A DNA stretch of 5,284 nt, from positions 1 to 5,284 of the forward strand of contig MEMY01000085.1 of assembly GCA_001768965.1 (NCBI GenBank), read 5' to 3'. Of the stretch, positions 4,420-5,284 are shown one piece after another; positions within the stretch are counted from its first letter, which is position 1; each line of letters starts with the position of its first letter. A program made the position numbers and the translations under genes. Source of the DNA: an archaeon RBG_16_50_20 (lineage in GTDB: Archaea; Thermoproteota; Bathyarchaeia; 40CM-2-53-6). A model generated the notes under the pieces. That model was not told the origin of the DNA and made no database searches. It saw only the letters and a list, made by a program, of their open reading frames with translations.

Positions 4420-5284
4420 CTGACCTGGAACGTGAATTAGTACTTGCTGTGGCCGTTCTCTTCACGCGAATCGCCATCAGCGCCATGATAACAATAAGCC
4501 CAAGGAGAGGTACGCCTGGCGGCTCGGGGAGTGGAATCCCACTTTCGTTTAGGATGAAGATGAGAGAGCGAACATCTCCTCCTGTAGGAACGGAGATTTG
4601 GATTGACTCGAGAGTTTTGTGACCTTCTGAGCGCGATGTCCATTCAGCTACGCTTAGCGAGTACGAGCCAGGTATTAGGTACATGTCGAAGAACCCGTCA
4701 AGGCTGTAGGTGACAAACGAGAAGCGATCATTCGTCGCCGCGATCCTAACCCAAGAGGCGGACCTGGCCTCGTCGCTCCAAGTGAGCGTCAAGACCTGTC
4801 CTTGAACGTAACCGTTCAGATCGAGAGAGTGTATGTTGGAAGTCTCGGAATCGATTTTCGCATTCGGTATTATCCAACGCGCCTGTTGCGAGAACGGTCC
4901 AAGATGATTCTGGGACAGGATTTCGCCTGTCCACCCGTACGGGTATGACTCACTTTGAATGATGTGGTACGATTCCCCCTGAAGTAGGCCGGGGACGGGT
5001 GGATAGAAACTGCTGGTATGATACCAGTTGACCGTATCCACTTCCACAGTCCAAGTGCCATCGTATAGAGGTGCGCCTTTGATCCCTTGCGTGGTTGCGT
5101 TTCTAAAGAGCGGGTCGAAGTACGTCGGGATTCCCGCTAATGTCACTTTGAGATCGGTCGTCCCGCCTGGAACATACCAGACTAAGAGTGGATCTCGATG
5201 GACCGAGTCGATACTTTGAACGAATGCCAAGTTCCCAGGGTCTTGAGTAAGACCGGCTTCGCTCTGCCCACCAAAGAGGACGTC
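4412..5284 (-). CDS. Surface protein with C-terminal membrane anchor, C-terminal part (runs off right edge)
   Basis: The reading frame is open to the window edge, so 290 C-terminal residues are visible and the N-terminus (presumably with signal peptide) is missing. A TTG at 5228-5230 is in frame, but the residues before it read as ordinary coding sequence (DVLFGGQSEAGLTQDPGN), so I do not take it as the start. The visible part is rich in aromatic residues and beta-prone. From the right edge, about residues 155-245 (GYVQGQVLTLTW through YLIPGSYSLSVAEW to LIFILNES) look like a carboxypeptidase-regulatory-like Ig domain. A proline-rich spacer (IPLPEPPGVP) then leads to a single helix (LLGLIVIMALMAI) and a basic patch (RVKR), with 14 polar residues after it. 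This is a cell-envelope protein facing outward. The 8-nt overlap with the ABC ATPase start implies one operon and a link with that transporter. I cannot name its family; binding of a ligand or surface polymer is speculation. Confidence 0.8.
   Translation of the reverse strand, partial: DVLFGGQSEAGLTQDPGNLAFVQSIDSVHRDPLLVWYVPGGTTDLKVTLAGIPTYFDPLFRNATTQGIKGAPLYDGTWTVEVDTVNWYHTSSFYPPVPGLLQGESYHIIQSESYPYGWTGEILSQNHLGPFSQQARWIIPNAKIDSETSNIHSLDLNGYVQGQVLTLTWSDEARSASWVRIAATNDRFSFVTYSLDGFFDMYLIPGSYSLSVAEWTSRSEGHKTLESIQISVPTGGDVRSLIFILNESGIPLPEPPGVPLLGLIVIMALMAIRVKRTATASTNSRSRSDG

Noticed and set aside
4437..5219. Short frames at 4437-4643, 4746-4934, 4870-5061 (minus) and 5028-5219 (plus)
   Set aside because: All fall within the surface-protein reading frame, which is open over 290 codons with sensible domain and anchor architecture. 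The short frames have no recognisable features.
1..5284. Mobile elements, CRISPR arrays, tRNA or rRNA genes
   Set aside because: I found no transposase or integrase coding sequence, no terminal inverted repeats, no regularly spaced repeats and no tRNA-like cloverleaf or rRNA segment in either strand by reading.

Overview
All recognisable genes in this window lie on the minus strand, so the text reads from right (5' end of transcription) to left. The organism is most likely an archaeon of moderate GC content, from a mesophilic soil or sediment-type lineage. The evidence is the pairing of a MacB/LolD-type ATPase with a secreted CARDB/NEW3-like protein that has a C-terminal membrane anchor, a second anchored surface protein beside it, and TTG/GTG starts with GGAGG or GGTGA ribosome sites. 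This is inference from gene content. No rRNA or tRNA is present to fix the taxonomy, and the dioxygenase and transporter families also occur in bacteria.

Right part (2691-5284) is a compact cell-surface/ABC module. A surface protein, truncated at its N-terminus by the window edge, ends in a carboxypeptidase-regulatory-like beta domain and a transmembrane anchor. It overlaps by 8 nt a complete ABC ATPase of the MacB/LolD/FtsE type. That gene is followed after 43 nt by a secreted protein with two Ig/CARDB-like domains, a Thr-rich linker and a C-terminal membrane anchor. The FtsX-type permease expected for such an ATPase is not in the window.

Middle part (1311-2575) is a major facilitator superfamily transporter encoded as two overlapping halves. 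The 252-residue upstream half stops inside transmembrane helix 7. The 169-residue downstream half restarts four bases back (ATGA overlap) behind a GGTGA ribosome-binding site. Together they make one ordinary 12-helix MFS protein, so this is either a recent frameshift or a split gene with coupled re-initiation. The 115-bp gap upstream holds a 36-bp imperfect palindrome that looks like an operator.

Left part (1-1219) holds a complete two-domain extradiol ring-cleaving dioxygenase of the VOC/glyoxalase superfamily (PcpA/MhqO-like) with all metal ligands present. A short intergenic gap follows, then the N-terminus of a small unrecognised membrane protein that runs off the left edge. The dioxygenase and the MFS transporter could form a two-part response to quinones or other aromatics (destroy and export); this is inferred from adjacency only. 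I saw no mobile element, CRISPR array, RNA gene or plus-strand gene. Most of the window is ordinary; the split transporter and the palindrome upstream of it are the items most worth checking.
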